In this document: positions 46,075-59,164 of the stretch, in pieces | How positions within the stretch are numbered: position 1 is the first letter of the stretch | How the letters are laid out: each line of letters begins with the position of its first letter | Source: Halichondria panicea | Lineage: Eukaryota > Porifera > Demospongiae > Suberitida > Halichondriidae | NCBI RefSeq assembly: GCF_963675165.1 | Contig: NC_087386.1 | Span: 5,090,169-5,154,168 of the forward strand | DNA length: 64,000 bases | Reading direction: 5' to 3' | Notes under the pieces: model-generated | What the model was told of the DNA's origin: nothing | The model's input: only the letters and a program-made list of their open reading frames with translations | Databases searched by the model: none | Made by a program: the position numbers and the translations under genes

Positions 46075-47465
46075 TACTAATATTATCGGCTTGGCAGTGA
46101 GGTATATAGTTATCTTTAAATGTGAGTATCTATTGGTTCCTATGGTAAAGTCTGGTTCCATAGCTAATATAGAACATACCGAAAGACATCATTCCTATCC
46201 TTTCATATAATCATAACAGCATATCTTAGTCAAAACAAACAGCTTATACTCGCTGTAACTTATTAAGAAAACATGCATCACATTGATATGCTCAACACAC
46301 TTACGTGGTACATACATAGTGAGGCTACTGCAATCTTTTATAGTAATAGAGACTGTACGTTATTCAGTTTGCATGATTGTGCAGTTTGCATGATTGTGCA
46401 AAACACAAATAGCTTCACAACGTATAAAATCTTTGCAGTACTGTTTCAGTTTCAATATGCACAGGCATAAGCACTGTTACAGTAAACTGTAATAATATCA
46501 TAGCAAACACAAGTGGTGAGAATCATCCTTACGCGCATAATTATAGGCACGTGCCACCGCCACATAGTCGTCTTTAACAGTCTGATTTTACAACTTCACT
46601 TTGTGATTCAGCTGGTGACAGACTACACATACAGGGAGTACTCTCACCACAGGGGAGTGTGTGTATTAATTGGACAGGGACAGGGACATAGCTTGCTCCC
46701 CCACACTCACGGGCACCCTCCCTTTAGATCACAAATGTATGTATAAAACTAGCCTCGATCCCAGGCCGATTTTTCTTTAATAGAACGAAGTTGAAAAATA
46801 GGTAGGCGACCTAGCGTTCAATTGGAGACGGATCGGCCTGGGGTCGAGGCTAGTATAAAACTAGAGCTTGGCACATTACGGTAAGCAACAAAGTCTTTAC
46901 TGTTAAATATCCATTTCTACCACAACGTTGTGATCCTTATAATAATCAAGTTTGTGACGTAGCTGATGACCGACTACAGATCACGTATAAAGACAGAGTT
47001 CAGAAAGCAAAAAAACAAAAAGTGTTGCTATTATACCGACAGCAACTTTTATTAATTACTTTGCTTAATTATCACCGGCACAGTTAAGTACACTGTACTT
47101 TTTCTATAAGGTTGTGTTCTTGCATGGATTATAACAATAGATATATACATTATTGACAGAACATCGTACCTAGCTTTTGACACAAGGGGGTTCTGGACTC
47201 ACCAAGATCACTTACATGTGTGATCGGTGCGATTATCATTTAGACTAGAATGTACACTAGGACTGAAGTACTTCATTTAGGTGCTATTGATATTTCTTTT
47301 CTAGAAGCCATGACAATGTCAGATATCTCTACGTATGTACCTTGTGGTAAACACACACAATAAGGCCTTCGGTACAAAATGATTGCTAAAGAGTACGGGA
47401 GTGTTGTAAATCTAACTAAGTAGGAGTTCCTTCGAACCCCAGAACCCCTCCAAATATGTTTTTTA
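46075..47465. repeat. Array spacer with 105-bp MITE
   Basis: Same spacer type as 36.8-38.0 kb, including a downstream ORF at 47420-47273 (RFTTLPYSLAIILYRRPYCV...KEISIAPK). Interrupted by the MITE at 46749-46853. Confidence 0.65.
46749..46853. mobile_element. Minimal CCTCGATCCCAGGCCG MITE, 105 bp
   Basis: Ends CTAGCCTCGATCCCAGGCCG and inverse; 7-bp direct repeat TATAAAA on both sides. Sister spacers read TATAAAACTAGAGC without it. Confidence 0.75.
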
Positions 47466-47469
47466 AAGT

Positions 47470-47832
47470 TCATTTGGTACACTATACACACTAATAATAG
47501 TCCACTTTCGTTATGTCAATTGCCTCGTACGACTGTGTTTTGTTCTTGGCTGGGGTAGTAGTAGTCAGGTTTGTTACTTGAGATGAATTTGGCAGAGAGT
47601 AGTAAGGATCCTCAACTGGTCCACCATCATTTGAACGTTCCGTCAATATTGTAGCAGCTCCTTTATCTGCATGTGTAGATAAGCATGACATTGTATATAG
47701 AAAAGCATTGTAACATGTATGATAATGTCTTATCCCACGAGGGCTTACTTTTGCAAGTGTCACACTGGTTCTTCTTATCTCGTCTCATCCAGGCCAATGC
47801 AAAGATGGCAATTATAGTGATGAGTAGTGCAT
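47470..47832 (-). pseudogene. Receptor 6 relic: TM end plus short tail
   Basis: Only the inner end of the TM exon (IIAIFALAWMRRDKK) and the tail exon remain; the Ig domain and signal exon are gone and spacer DNA abuts the TM at 47832. The tail has extra bases in VDYISV, giving VDYY-stop, so the ITIM-like core is lost. Confidence 0.75.
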
Positions 47833-47958
47833 CATAATTATTGACATGCATACTCAAAACATTCAAGGAAACTTGCGTGGTTGGTACATAGATCTACATA
47901 GTGCAGTAATAAAGACTGTTATTGAGTTTGCATGATATATTGTGCAAAACACATTTAA

Positions 47959-48843
47959 CCCTTTCCCCGTTGAAGCCGTCATATGACGGCCACTCTAGTG
48001 GTCATTTTCAAAAATTCGTTGTGCCCACTGTGTTGGAGCTATGCACACGCTGTAGGTACCAGCACATGCGCATTGAGCTGCTCTTTCACATGGTATCTTT
48101 AATATGCTGCCTCGAGGTACGCTTTGTACAGTAATGTCGAAAGAAAAGTGACCGTTTGATAATGTTTCAAGATCTTTGTAGTACAATCTCAGTGAGGTTC
48201 TAAAGTAGCTAGACAGTGAGAATATCGATGCTTATGGCCTTGTTGAGTGAGAGGACTGTGACTGGGATAGTAGCTAGATAAAAAGCTACCTCAAGCTAGA
48301 AAATATAGAGCCTGGAAGGCCTGAGGAAGAAGCTCTTGCGATGGAACAACTTCTTGGATCTGGTAAGTCTAGAGTAGCGTCTGTAGTCTTGATAGCTTCA
48401 ATATAACTGTATTTAGGCTAGTTAGTACAGCAGTGGACATCATGAGCCACCATTGAACTTGTAAACCTGTGTGTAGGTGAAGAAAACATTTCCCGGGAAA
48501 AGGGCGTCTGCTGATACGACCTCGCAGAAAACTTTCTGCAGATCCTGATTGAACCATGTCACCGTGAGAACATTGAGAACACTTATTTAGTGTCTTTAGC
48601 CACTCTGTGCCTTCATACAATATTATTTGTGTACATAGTTGTGAATGTTTGTAAACAATTGCTAATTAGTGGGGGTGGTCAGTTGCTAGGTAACGAAGAT
48701 GTTGTCAAGATATCTCTGAGGTCTGCGCTACCTGTAGGAAATAGTTACAAGTCATTTCAATGTATGGTTCATGACATACAAATTTTTAAAGAAAATTGTT
48801 ATTTATTCTGTATTTTCTTGTTTTAATTAAAACGGGGAAAGGG
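47959..48843. mobile_element. piggyBac-like element, 885 bp
   Basis: TTAA at both borders (47955-47958, 48844-48847), TIR CCCTTTCCCCGTT and inverse. CCGTCATATGACGG lies just inside the left end. A short open stretch, EPGRPEEEALAMEQLLGSG (48311 on), may be a transposase N-terminal relic. It sits in spacer DNA. Confidence 0.75.
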
Positions 48844-49136
48844 TTAACTTACAATTCAAAGTATAGCAAAACTGTTTAATGTGTATATGCAATTAATGGT
48901 ACTGTTTCAGTTTCAATATGCACAGGCATAAGCACTGTTACAGTAAACTGTACACAAAATGTTAGCAATAACAGGTGGTGAGAACAATCCATTTCTGGTA
49001 CGCGCATTAATTACACTACACTAGGACTAAAGTACTTCATTCAGGTGCTATTGATCTTTCTTTTCTAGAAGCCATGACATTGTCAGATATCTCTACGTAT
49101 GTACCTCGTGGTAAACACACTCACTTCTCGATTGAT

Positions 49137-51000
49137 CTAAGAGCTGTTCTTGGATTTTGATGTTTTGCTGACTGGGATCATTATATAATTGAGTACACCA
49201 TAAGCCGGAACAGTTGTGCTTGATTTGCGTTTAGGGATAGGTGGAGTCTGTTCCGGCTCGTTTGAAGTGATGGCGATGGTGGTACCGTTTGAAACAGCTT
49301 CCTCAAGAATATGATACTCACAGCTACCAGATGATTCATTTGCAAGTGTATTCTGTTGCTGAGCTGTCTTCACTACGCTGCCAAGATTTTCATATTGGTT
49401 GTCTTGAGATGTTTCTTCAACTGAGTTTCCCATCAATGTCAACTTGTGTGCATGTGTTCTGCTGTAGCGATGATCTTCCATGGAGTCCTCAGCTTTAATG
49501 GTGGCCTTTTGGCCTGGATTACTAACAAGGGAATGATCAAGAACATTGTATTGATTCTGAGATGAACGGCTAGTGGAAAAGCTATCGAAAGAACATTGTG
49601 GTTGTTTTGACAGTTTATTATCACAAACATCTTCATAATATTGTGAGCTTTCAATTTGCAGTTGCTGTTTCGTACTGACAGCAGTTTTGTCTTTGTCTTG
49701 ACCCACAGCCAAAATAATTTCATACGTGTGTGGTTCACCCTGATCTTCTTCTAGGTCAGTTGTTTGGAGGACATTGGTTTCTGCTTGATGCTCCAGCTCA
49801 TTGTACTCATGCTCTACCATTTTGTCACAGTCTGTAAGTGCTCTTTTACGATCACTGGCTGGCTCTTCAGTGGGTCGTGGGTTTTCCACATCTTCGTACT
49901 GGTGGACTTTCCTTCTTTTGAGACGCACAACTTGAGCATTATATCTATCTGAGGTATGATCCATTTCAGTTTGAGCAACACTTTGTACAACTGCAATGTA
50001 TAAGAGAGATAATAATTATAATTATGCAAGATACTAAAGTTCCTAGTGACAAGGATTTTGGTCAAGATGGCCTAAGTAAATTAACAAGTTGTGGGTTCCC
50101 GCTACAAAAGGTCGTCTTACAACCACCTAGGACCACAACAATTACAACAAACAATGCTTCAATGAAGAAGCGTTACATGCATTCATCAGTGCTTCTCCTA
50201 TTTCCATTCCAACCTTTTCTTCTAGTTTTCTTTCTCCAGCATATACAGATTCCAGCACAGCAGATCAGAATGACCATCAGTATGAGTGTGAAACCTGCAG
50301 CTGGTACCGTCACTCCAAGACAGGCTACAAATCCTAAGTTTGTTAATTCTAGCTTACCACGACATAGTTCTGGTTGAGTGGGTGTTGCTGGCGGAGTAGA
50401 CACTGATAGTGTGGTTGATGACATGGTATTTATTGAAGAGGTTGGTATTACTTGACAAGATGAAGAATTGTCTACTGCGCAAACTGGACTTTGCTGATAA
50501 TTATATTTGAAATAACCAGAGCTTGTATTGAAAGTAATATTCACATACACTGATGGGATGAAGCAAAACCCGTCAGCTGAAAGTTGACACCAGTAAATAC
50601 CACTGTCTGAAAAATTGACATTACGAATGATTAGTTGATATCTGTCTTCAAAGAGTCCATTCATTGAAGTGTTAGACGAATTAAATTCATTTTTAGTTGA
50701 CGTTTTGGAATTTTCATATCTATCAGTGACATTCTCGATTACAGATTCGTTGTTTCTGTACCATTTTACTGTTGCCAATGAATTGTTGCTACTATCACGT
50801 GGAGCATATACTTCACATGTTAAGACAGCAGTTCCATTGTGTGACACATGGCAGTCACTATAGTTGCCGGATACTTGCTTATACCGGTAACAGCATTGGT
50901 CTAGAATCAATTCAATGAATCAAATTTTGAAATGCAATATTAATTATGTTACCTGAACAGTTTTGTCCCATTGAGGAGGGTACCAGCAGGAACAACACAT
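49137..51000 (-). pseudogene. Ig receptor 7: type A, long tail, broken at both ends
   Basis: Exons 51000-50953, 50900-50214 and 49990-49137; nearly identical to receptor 1. The signal exon lost 10 bp, destroying the hydrophobic core and exon phase; the Ig starts QCCYRYKQ (W to R). Near 49180 a 2-bp insertion shifts the tail frame, and at about 49123 the tail is fused to 3'-flanking DNA of a short-tail gene. The middle of the tail (HEYNEL, HTYEII, NQYENL) is intact. Confidence 0.75.
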
Positions 51001-51009
51001 TATATTATT

Positions 51010-52280
51010 CGCAGCTATAATAGTATCGGTCGATCACTATGGCTCGACTTTAAGCAGTGAAGCAGTCTGTTAGTTTATTGTAAAGTCCATATTATAGCTA
51101 ATGCGGTATACTGAAAGAAGCATTCCATATCCTGTTATATAACAGCATAGCTTAGTCAGAATAAACAGATTTTATTCCCTGTATAAACATGCATCATATT
51201 GACATGCATACTCAAGGAAACTTGCGTGGTACATAGATCTACATAGTGTAGTAGTAGAGACTGTTATTGAGTTTGCATGATTGTGCAAAACACAATTAGC
51301 TTACAAAGTACAGAATGTTTGCAAAACTGTTTGATGGGTATATGCAATGGTACTGTTTCAGTTTCAACATGCACAGGCATAAGCACTGTTACAGTAAACA
51401 AGTGGTGAGAACTATCCATTTCTGGCACACATACTTTAGGTGCAACAGCCACATAGTAATCTTTAACAGTCTGGCTTTTAAACTTCACTTTGTGGATCCA
51501 GCTGGTGAAAGACTATATACATGTAGGGGGTGCTCTCATCACAGGGGAGTGTGTGTATTAATTGGACTAGGACATAGCTTGCTCCCCACACTCACGGGCA
51601 TCCTCCCTCTAGATCACTAACGTATGTATAAAACTAGAGCAGCTTGGCACATTACGGTAAGCAACAAAGTCTCTACTGTTAAAATATCCATTTCTACCAC
51701 AACGTTGTGATCCTTATAATAATCAGTATGCCAACTTTGTGACGTAGCTGATGACCGACTACAGATCACGTATAAAGACAGAGTTCAGAATAGTATGATA
51801 AGCAAAAAGTGTTGCTATTACACTGACAGCAACTTTTACTTAGTTTGCTTATTGTTTCATATTAATTATCACTGGTACAGTTTTGTATACTGTACTTCCT
51901 TATAAGGTCGTTTTGATTCATGTTCTTGCATGGATTAGACAACGGATACATTATTGACAGAACATCGTACCCAGATATTTGACACAGGGGGGTTCCATAT
52001 CAGACTCACCAGGATCACTTACATGTATGATCGGTGCGATTATCATTTAGACTAGAATGTACACTAGGACTGAAGTACTTCATTCAGGGGCTATTGATAT
52101 TTCTTTTCTAGAAGCCATGACATTGTCAGATATCTCTACGTATGTACCTCGTGGTAAACACACACAATAAGGCCTTCGGTACAAAATGATTGCTAAAGAG
52201 TATGGGAGTGTTGTAAATCTATAACTAAGTAGGGGTTAAATCGAACCACGGAACATGTACACCTCCAAAAGTGTTTTTTT
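51010..52280. repeat. Array spacer
   Basis: Spacer between receptors 7 and 8, close to the 36.8-38.0 kb spacer, including the downstream ORF segment near 52080-52230. No other gene seen. Confidence 0.65.
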
Positions 52281-53151
52281 AAGTTTATTCGGTACACTAT
52301 ACACACTAATATAGTCCACTTTCGCTATGTCAATTGCCTCGTACGACTGTGTTTTGTTTTTGGCTGAAGTAAGTAGCCAGGTTTGTTATTTGAGATGAAT
52401 TTGGCAGAGAGTAGTAAGGATCCTCTACTGGTCCATCTCGTCTTGTCCTGGCCAATGCAAATATTGAAATAGAAATGATAGTGAACCAACCAACTCTTTA
52501 GTTGGTTGGTGATGTGGGATTTGAGGAGACATTGATATCAGTAAAATGTTGGCCATAACTGTAGGAGTGGATATTCACAAAAGGAGGAGTTGGTGTTACT
52601 TGACAAAATGAAGAATTGTCTACTGCGCAAACTGGACTTTGCTGATAATTAAATTCTAAATAACCAGAGCTTGTATTGAAAGTAATATTCACATACGCTG
52701 ATGGGATGAAGCAAAACCTGTCAGCTGAAAGTTGACACCAGTAAACACCACTGTCTGAAGAATTGACATTACGAATGATTAGTTGATATCTGTCTTCAAA
52801 GAGTCCATTCATTGAAGTGTTAGACGAATTTAATTCATTTTTAGTTGACGTTTTAGAATTTTCATATCGACATTCTTGAGCACAGATTTGTTGTTTCTGT
52901 ACCATTTTACTGTTGCCAATGAATTGTTGCTACTATCACGTGGAGCATATACTTCACATGTTAAGACAGCAGTTCCATTGTGTGACACATGGCAGTCACT
53001 ATAGTTGCCGGGTACTTGCTTATACCAGTAACAGCATCGCTCTAGAATCAATTCAATGAATCAAATTTTGAACTACAACAATAATTATGTTACCTGAACA
53101 GTTCTGTCCCATTGAGGAGGGTACCAGTAGCACTAGCAAGAACAACAACAT
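52280..53151 (-). pseudogene. Ig receptor 8: type A signal, short tail, broken
   Basis: Signal exon 53151-53094 intact. The Ig exon, from 53036, loses about 7 bp in the ENVTDRYEN segment (near 52873), shifting frame. The TM coding part is mostly deleted and joined to the tail exon without an intron (about 52432-52440). Tail begins DPYYSLPNSS and is then frameshifted. Confidence 0.7.
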
Positions 53152-53169
53152 TATATTACTCGCAGCTAT

Positions 53170-54030
53170 AATATATAGTATCGGTCGATCACTATGGCTC
53201 GACTTTAAGCAGTTTCAGCAGTCTGTTAGTTTATTGTAAAGTCCATAAAAATTATAGCTAATGCAGTATACTGAAAGAAGCATTCCATATCCTGTTATAT
53301 AACAGCATAGCTTAGTCAGAATAAACAGGTTTTATTCCCTGTATAACATTAGGAAAACATGCATCATATTGACCATGCATACTCAAGGAAACTTGCATGG
53401 TACATATAGATCTACATAGTGTAGTAGTAGAGACTGTTATTGAGTTTGCATGATTGTGCAAAACACAATTAGCTTACAAAGTACAGAATGTTTGCAAAAC
53501 TGTTTGATGGGTATATGCAATTAATGGTACTGTTTCAGTTTCAACATGCACAGGCATAAGCACTGTTACAGTAAACAAGTGGTGAGAACTATCCATTTCT
53601 GGCACACATACTTTAGGTACAACAGCCACATAGTAATCTTTAACAGTCTGGCTTTTAAACTTTCACTTTGTGGATCCAGCTGGTGACAGACTATATACAT
53701 GCAGGGGGTGCTCTCATCACAGGGGAGTGTGTGTATTAATTGGACTAGGACATAGCTTGCTCCTCCACACTCACGGGCACCCTCCCTCTAGATCACAAAC
53801 GTATATATGTATAAAACTAGAGCAGCTTGGCACATTACGGTAAGCAACAAAGTCTCTACTGTTAAAATATCTATTTCTACCACAACGTTGTGATCCTTAT
53901 AATAATCAGTATGCCAACTTTGTGACGTATAGCTGATGACCGACTACAGATCACGTATAAAGACATAGTTCAGAATAGTATGATAAGCAAAAAGTGTTGC
54001 TATTACACTGACAGCAACTTTTACTTAGTT
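53170..54030. repeat. Array spacer, left part
   Basis: Spacer of receptor 8/9, interrupted at 54030 by the 3.5-kb insertion and continuing at 57530. Confidence 0.65.
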
Positions 54031-54387
54031 ATGCCTCGAGGCGTAGCCGCAGGAGGGATACGTAAAGCTGACTGTGTGTGTCTGTCTGTGTGTGTGTGTG
54101 TATTCCAGCAGTAACTGCTCAACGGTTGCAATGCGACGAAAACTAACAGCTTCTATAGGCTTCTAGCCACGTTCTCTTGGATTTTGATTCGTGGATTAGC
54201 AAACTAAAGCTTCTTTCTCGAGTTATGGCTAGTTTGACTCACATTGAAGGCTGTTGCAGTCTCTTCAGAATCTTTCATAGCATCATCTGTCCTCACAAAC
54301 TTTCTATTCAACATATGAGTTAGCCTTGCACTAAAGCGCTAGCTTTTTGTTAGCTACAATATTCAGAAAATATCTGTTAAAACAGCT

Positions 54388-55633
54388 ACAGTGCAACAAC
54401 CAAAGAGAGTAGATTTTTTTTTATATTATTTTTTTTCACATTTTGTGGCATATCTTCTGAAGTAAAAGTGATATGATCTATTTGAGTGCAGGTACTGAAA
54501 GTTCAATTATTGGCGCTTCCATTGGACCACCACCTGTTACATCATATGACATCATCACTATGAAATGGCTGTCTGAAGATGTGTACCTCCGAAAATATGT
54601 TAGGAATAGAAGTAGCTTATTTGTTTGAGTTAAGATCTGAAATTTATTGTGTATGTACCTGACTATATTGCTCATCTTTTGAGCTTCAACAGAAGTCTGG
54701 GCTGCTAGTAAGTTCTGAGAAATACTGAATTTTGTTGTTTTTTGGTGGCAAATATGTTAGGAATACAACTTTCGATTTTATGCTAGTTAAGGTCTGATTT
54801 TTGAGGAGCATGTACTACAATAGCATAGAATTCATCTGTACTAACTTACAGGAGCTAGACAAGTCTCATCTTTGCTAGAGCGGCCCTTCTTGTCAAAAAT
54901 GGTGATTTTGCTCCGTTTTGCTACTTTTGCTGACGTATGCAATGATATTCATTGATTTGTGACATCACAAATCATCCTGTTGTTATTTGCTACATCCAAA
55001 GGTCATGCGATGTCTACCTGCAAATACACAGTTGGTGTTGGTCATTCTGTGTCACAGGGGCGTGGTAATTGAGCTTACTACGTAGCCAAATCGCCCCAAA
55101 AGTCATAAAAAGTACTGTTTTTGACAAGATGGGCCGCTCTAGCAAAGAAGAGGCTAGCCTAACTCCTGTAAGTTAGTACAGATGAAAAGTACACTATTGT
55201 AGTACATGCTGCTCAAAAATCAGACCTTAACTAATATAAAATCGAAAGTTGTATTCCTAACATATTTGCCACCAAAAAACAACAAAATGCAGTATTTCTC
55301 AGAACTTACTAGTAGCCCAGACTTCCCTTGAAGCTCAAAAGATGAGCAATATACTCAGGTACATACACAACAAATTTCAGATCTTAACTCAAACAAATAA
55401 GCTACTTCTATTCCTAACATATTTTCAGAAGTACACATCTTCAGACAGCCATTTTATACTGATGATGTCATGTGATGTAACAGGTGGTGGTCCAATGGAA
55501 GCGCCAATAGTTGAACTTTCAGTACCTGCACTCAAATAGATCATATCACTTTTACTTTAGAAGATATGCCACAAAATGTAAAAAATGTGTACCAAAAAAA
55601 AAAATCTACTCTCTTTGGTTGTTGCACTATAGC
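54388..55633. mobile_element. Foldback element with ~480-bp arms
   Basis: Ends AGTGCAACAACCAAAGAGAG and inverse. Arms span about 54388-54900 and 55120-55633, so most of the element is palindromic. Each arm has a 65-codon open stretch ending GGGPMEAPIxELSVPALK; being in both arms it is probably not an independent gene. Confidence 0.75.
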
Positions 55634-55847
55634 TAGCAGTAGCCATTGATCTCTTTGGACACACCCTTTAATCATTCCTATGGATGTAATGCGCATGCGC
55701 GCTCAATCCCCACGTGTGAGAAATAATATCCAAGATCCAGATCCAGATCCTCCTGGCAGAATCATCTTTGTCTTGAAGGCCTGGTAAGCCACAAAACACT
55801 ACCATATAACAATATACTAATCAGATAACAATAATTATGCATGTACA

Positions 55848-57283
55848 CAGGTAGGGTTTCCACATGAAAATTAAAAGTCAACAAATGAGGCTCAAATTTT
55901 TGTTGCACACTACACTACATGAAAGTATAATGGTTGCACCTTCAAATCCAAAATTTCGCTACTCTTATTCTAGCAATGGTGCTCTTTATTTCACAACATT
56001 TCTCTCAAAGGTCAAAGCCAAAGGTCATTGTGATCTCTAATAAAATGTGATTTTCAAACTGTGGATGAAAGCTATGACTCTCCTTTTGCTTTGCATCCAT
56101 TCCTATACTAACTAGTAGTGTGTGGATCACCCCAAACTGGAGAAAGGATTCTCACAGGTGAGTATTTTTATGGTTAGCAGCACATAGTACCACTAGTAAG
56201 TCAAACATTGTGACGATTTACCGAATGCCGTTGAAATTGCTAGTTCCTCATGTGATTGTCAGAAAGTACCAAGCCTAAATAGTCCATGTATCAAATAACA
56301 GACAAAATGCTAATTTTTTACCAACTGGCTGGAGTGCTTTTTATTTTTATTAGTGTTTGCATCCCATAAATGTACCCCCATTGTCTCATTGAGCATGGTA
56401 GACGCTTCATATAGATGCCGCATTGTAGTAGAATGATCACAAGTGATGGTGAAGAAATACAATGATTATACACCACTATCTACATTCAGGTGCGAAGCAG
56501 AAGGTTTCGAGGTATCATCCTACAGTGTCAAGATCAATCTACCTGCTCAACAATACAACACAGTAATACAGCATAAAGTGTGTCTATTCTTCCGAAAACA
56601 AAGTCAGAACTGGATCACCTAGCTATTAAAATACTGTTGGAGCAGGAATTTAGGATTAAATTATTTCACGTTTGTGTTCCGATTTCATGGTATTTCAATT
56701 AAAAATACAAGAATGAATACTGGTACTAACTACTTTACATACAAAAAGAAGTAAAATCTTATTTTGATATTGTTTAAAGAGTGTTGTATCATTGAGCAGG
56801 TAGATCGATCTTGACACTGTATGATGATACCTCGAGACCTTCTGCTTTGCACCTGAATGTAGACAGTGGTATATGATCATTGTATTTCTTCACCATCACT
56901 TGTTATCATTCTACTACAATGTGGCATCTATATGAAGCGTCTACCATACTCAATGAGACAATGGGGGTACATTTATGGGATGCAAACATTAATAAAAATA
57001 AAAAGCACTCCAGCCTGTTGGTAAAAAATTAGCATTTTGTCTGTTAATTGATACATGGACTACTTAGGCTTAGTACTTTCTGAAAATCACATGAGGAACT
57101 AACAATTTCAACGGCATTATCGGTAAATCGTCACAATGTTTGACCTACTAGTGGTACTATGTGCTGCTACCTATAAAAATACTCACCTGTGAGAATCTTT
57201 TCTCCAGTTTGGGGTGATCCACACTCAGGCTCATTCGTTGACTTTCATTTTTCATTGTGGAAACCCTAACACAGGTCTTTTCT
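55848..57283. mobile_element. Second foldback element, ~430-bp inner arms
   Basis: Outer inverted ends GGTAGGGTTTCCACATGAAA and inverse; inner arms at about 56120-56560 and 56785-57225 (GATCACCCCAAACTGGAGAA). AGATCC...CTRGTAAGCCACA is directly repeated outside both ends (about 55740-55800, 57312-57365). Confidence 0.7.
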
Positions 57284-57969
57284 TCTTAGATATTATATAC
57301 ACTGAACTACAGATCCTGGAAGAATCAATTTTCTTCTTTCTTGAGATCCTAGTAAGCCACATAATACAACAATAGATGCATATAAATAAGTCTTTTCTTC
57401 TCAGTGACTTTATATAGATAAGCTAACTTTAATATAAAATTCATTATAGAAACTAATATAACACTCTAATACTTTTCAGCGAAAGCAAAACCATGGCGAG
57501 AGGCATTAGCACAGCGCCAGCTTGAACACTAGTTTGCTTATTGTTTCATATTAATTATCACTGGTACAGTTTTGTACACTGTACTTCCTTATATAAGGTC
57601 GTTTTGATTCATGTTCTTGCTGCATGGATTAGACAACGGATACATTATTGACAGAACATCGTACCCAGATTTGACACAGGGGGGTTCCATATCGGACTCA
57701 CCAGGATCACTTACATGTATGATCGGTGCGATTATCATTTAGACTAGAATGTACACTAGGACTGAAGTACTTCATTCAGGTGCTATTGATATTTCTTTTC
57801 TAGAAGCCATGACATTGTCAGATATCTCTACGTATGTACCTCGTGGTAAACACACACAATAAGGCCTTCGGTACAAAATGATTGCTAAAGAGCATGGGAG
57901 TGTTGTAAATCTATAACTAAGTAGGAGTTCAATCGAACCACGGAACATGTACACCTCCAAAAGTGTTTT

Positions 57970-59164
57970 TTAAAGTTCATTCGGTACACTATACACACTA
58001 ATGTAGTCCACTTTCGTTATGTCAATTGCCTCGTACGACTGTGTTTTGTTTTTGGTTGGGGTAGTAGTAGTCAGGTTTGCTCCTTGAGATGAAGATGGCA
58101 GAGAGTAGTAAGGATCCTCTACTGGTCCACCATCATTTAGATGTTCCGCTAATATTGTAGCAGCTCCTTTATCTGCATGTGTAGATAAGCATGACATTGT
58201 ATAGATAAGCTAAAACATGCAATGCAACATGTTATGTACATTAATATTCAGGTATGTTAATGTCTTATCCCGCGAGCTTATACTTCTGTAAGTTTCACAC
58301 TGGTTCTTCTTATCTCGTCTCATCCAGGCCAATGCAAAGATGACAATAGTGATGAGTAGTGTCACAGCTAGCAGAGCAATGATAAATGATAGTGAACCAA
58401 CCAACACTGAAGAGTTGGTTGGTGATGATGTCGGGATTCGAGGAATGGCTACTGGAGATATTAAACTAGTTAACGCAATGTTGGCCATAACTGTAGGAGT
58501 GGAATTGTTCACCAAAAAGGGAGGAGTTGGTGTAACTTGACAAGATGACGGGTTGTTTAGTGCGCAAACTGGACTCCGCATATAATTAACACTTGAACAA
58601 CCATTTCCATTCAAGCTTGTATTGACAGTAATATTCACATATGCTGATGGCATTAAGCAAAACCTGTCAGCTGAGAGATGACACCAGTAAACACCACTGT
58701 CTGAGGAATTGATGCTGCGAATAATTAGTTTATAATTATCTCAAAAGAGTCCATTGATTGGAGAATTAACTGCAATTGTGGCGAGCGTCATAGAATTTTC
58801 ATACTTATCAGAGATATCCTCGACCACAGATTCACTTCTGTACCATATTACTGTTGCCAGTAAAGTGTTATTACTATCACATGGAGCGTATACTACACAT
58901 GTTAAGACAGCTGTACCACCTTCTGACACATAACAGTCACTGTTGTTGCCAGGTACTCTCTGATATCAGTAACAGCATTGCTCTGCATGAATGATCCAAT
59001 GGCAAAAGTGAAATGATTAGCTCTAGCTTATTTGATTATATAGCATAATTTATCATGATAGCAAACTCACCTGAGCAGTTCTGAGCTAGATTGTATTGAA
59101 ACAGAGCTAATCCTATAAAGACTAGCAGCTGTTGCCAAACTATCCTGCTTCGTGCAGCTGTCAT
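57970..59164 (-). pseudogene. Ig receptor 9: type B signal, short tail, two nonsense codons
   Basis: Exons 59164-59071, 58982-58284 and 58172-57970; frame holds end to end, matching receptor 3. Two single-base changes stop it: TGG to TGA in CCY-W-YQR (about 58965) and CGA to TGA in GLF-R-DNY (about 58743). Tail intact: DPYYSLPSSS, QSYEAIDI, VDYISVYSVPNEL. The donor after the TM reads GTATAAG. Recent inactivation is likely. Confidence 0.8.

Larger units (their letters stand above)
54031..57529. mobile_element. 3.5-kb composite insertion in array spacer
   Basis: The sister spacer reads CTTAGTTTGCTTATTG without a break; here TAGTT occurs at 54026-54030 and again at 57530-57534. The left part (54031-54380, ATGCCTCGAGGCG..., (GT)n, AGCTTCTATAGGCTTCTAG) matches the foldback interior at 13.2-13.5 kb. 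Two large inverted repeats follow. Confidence 0.6.

Noticed and set aside
54478-55539. Two near-identical 65-codon ORFs on opposite strands
   Set aside because: They are the two arms of one palindromic element, so the shared frame follows from the inverted repeat rather than from a gene.
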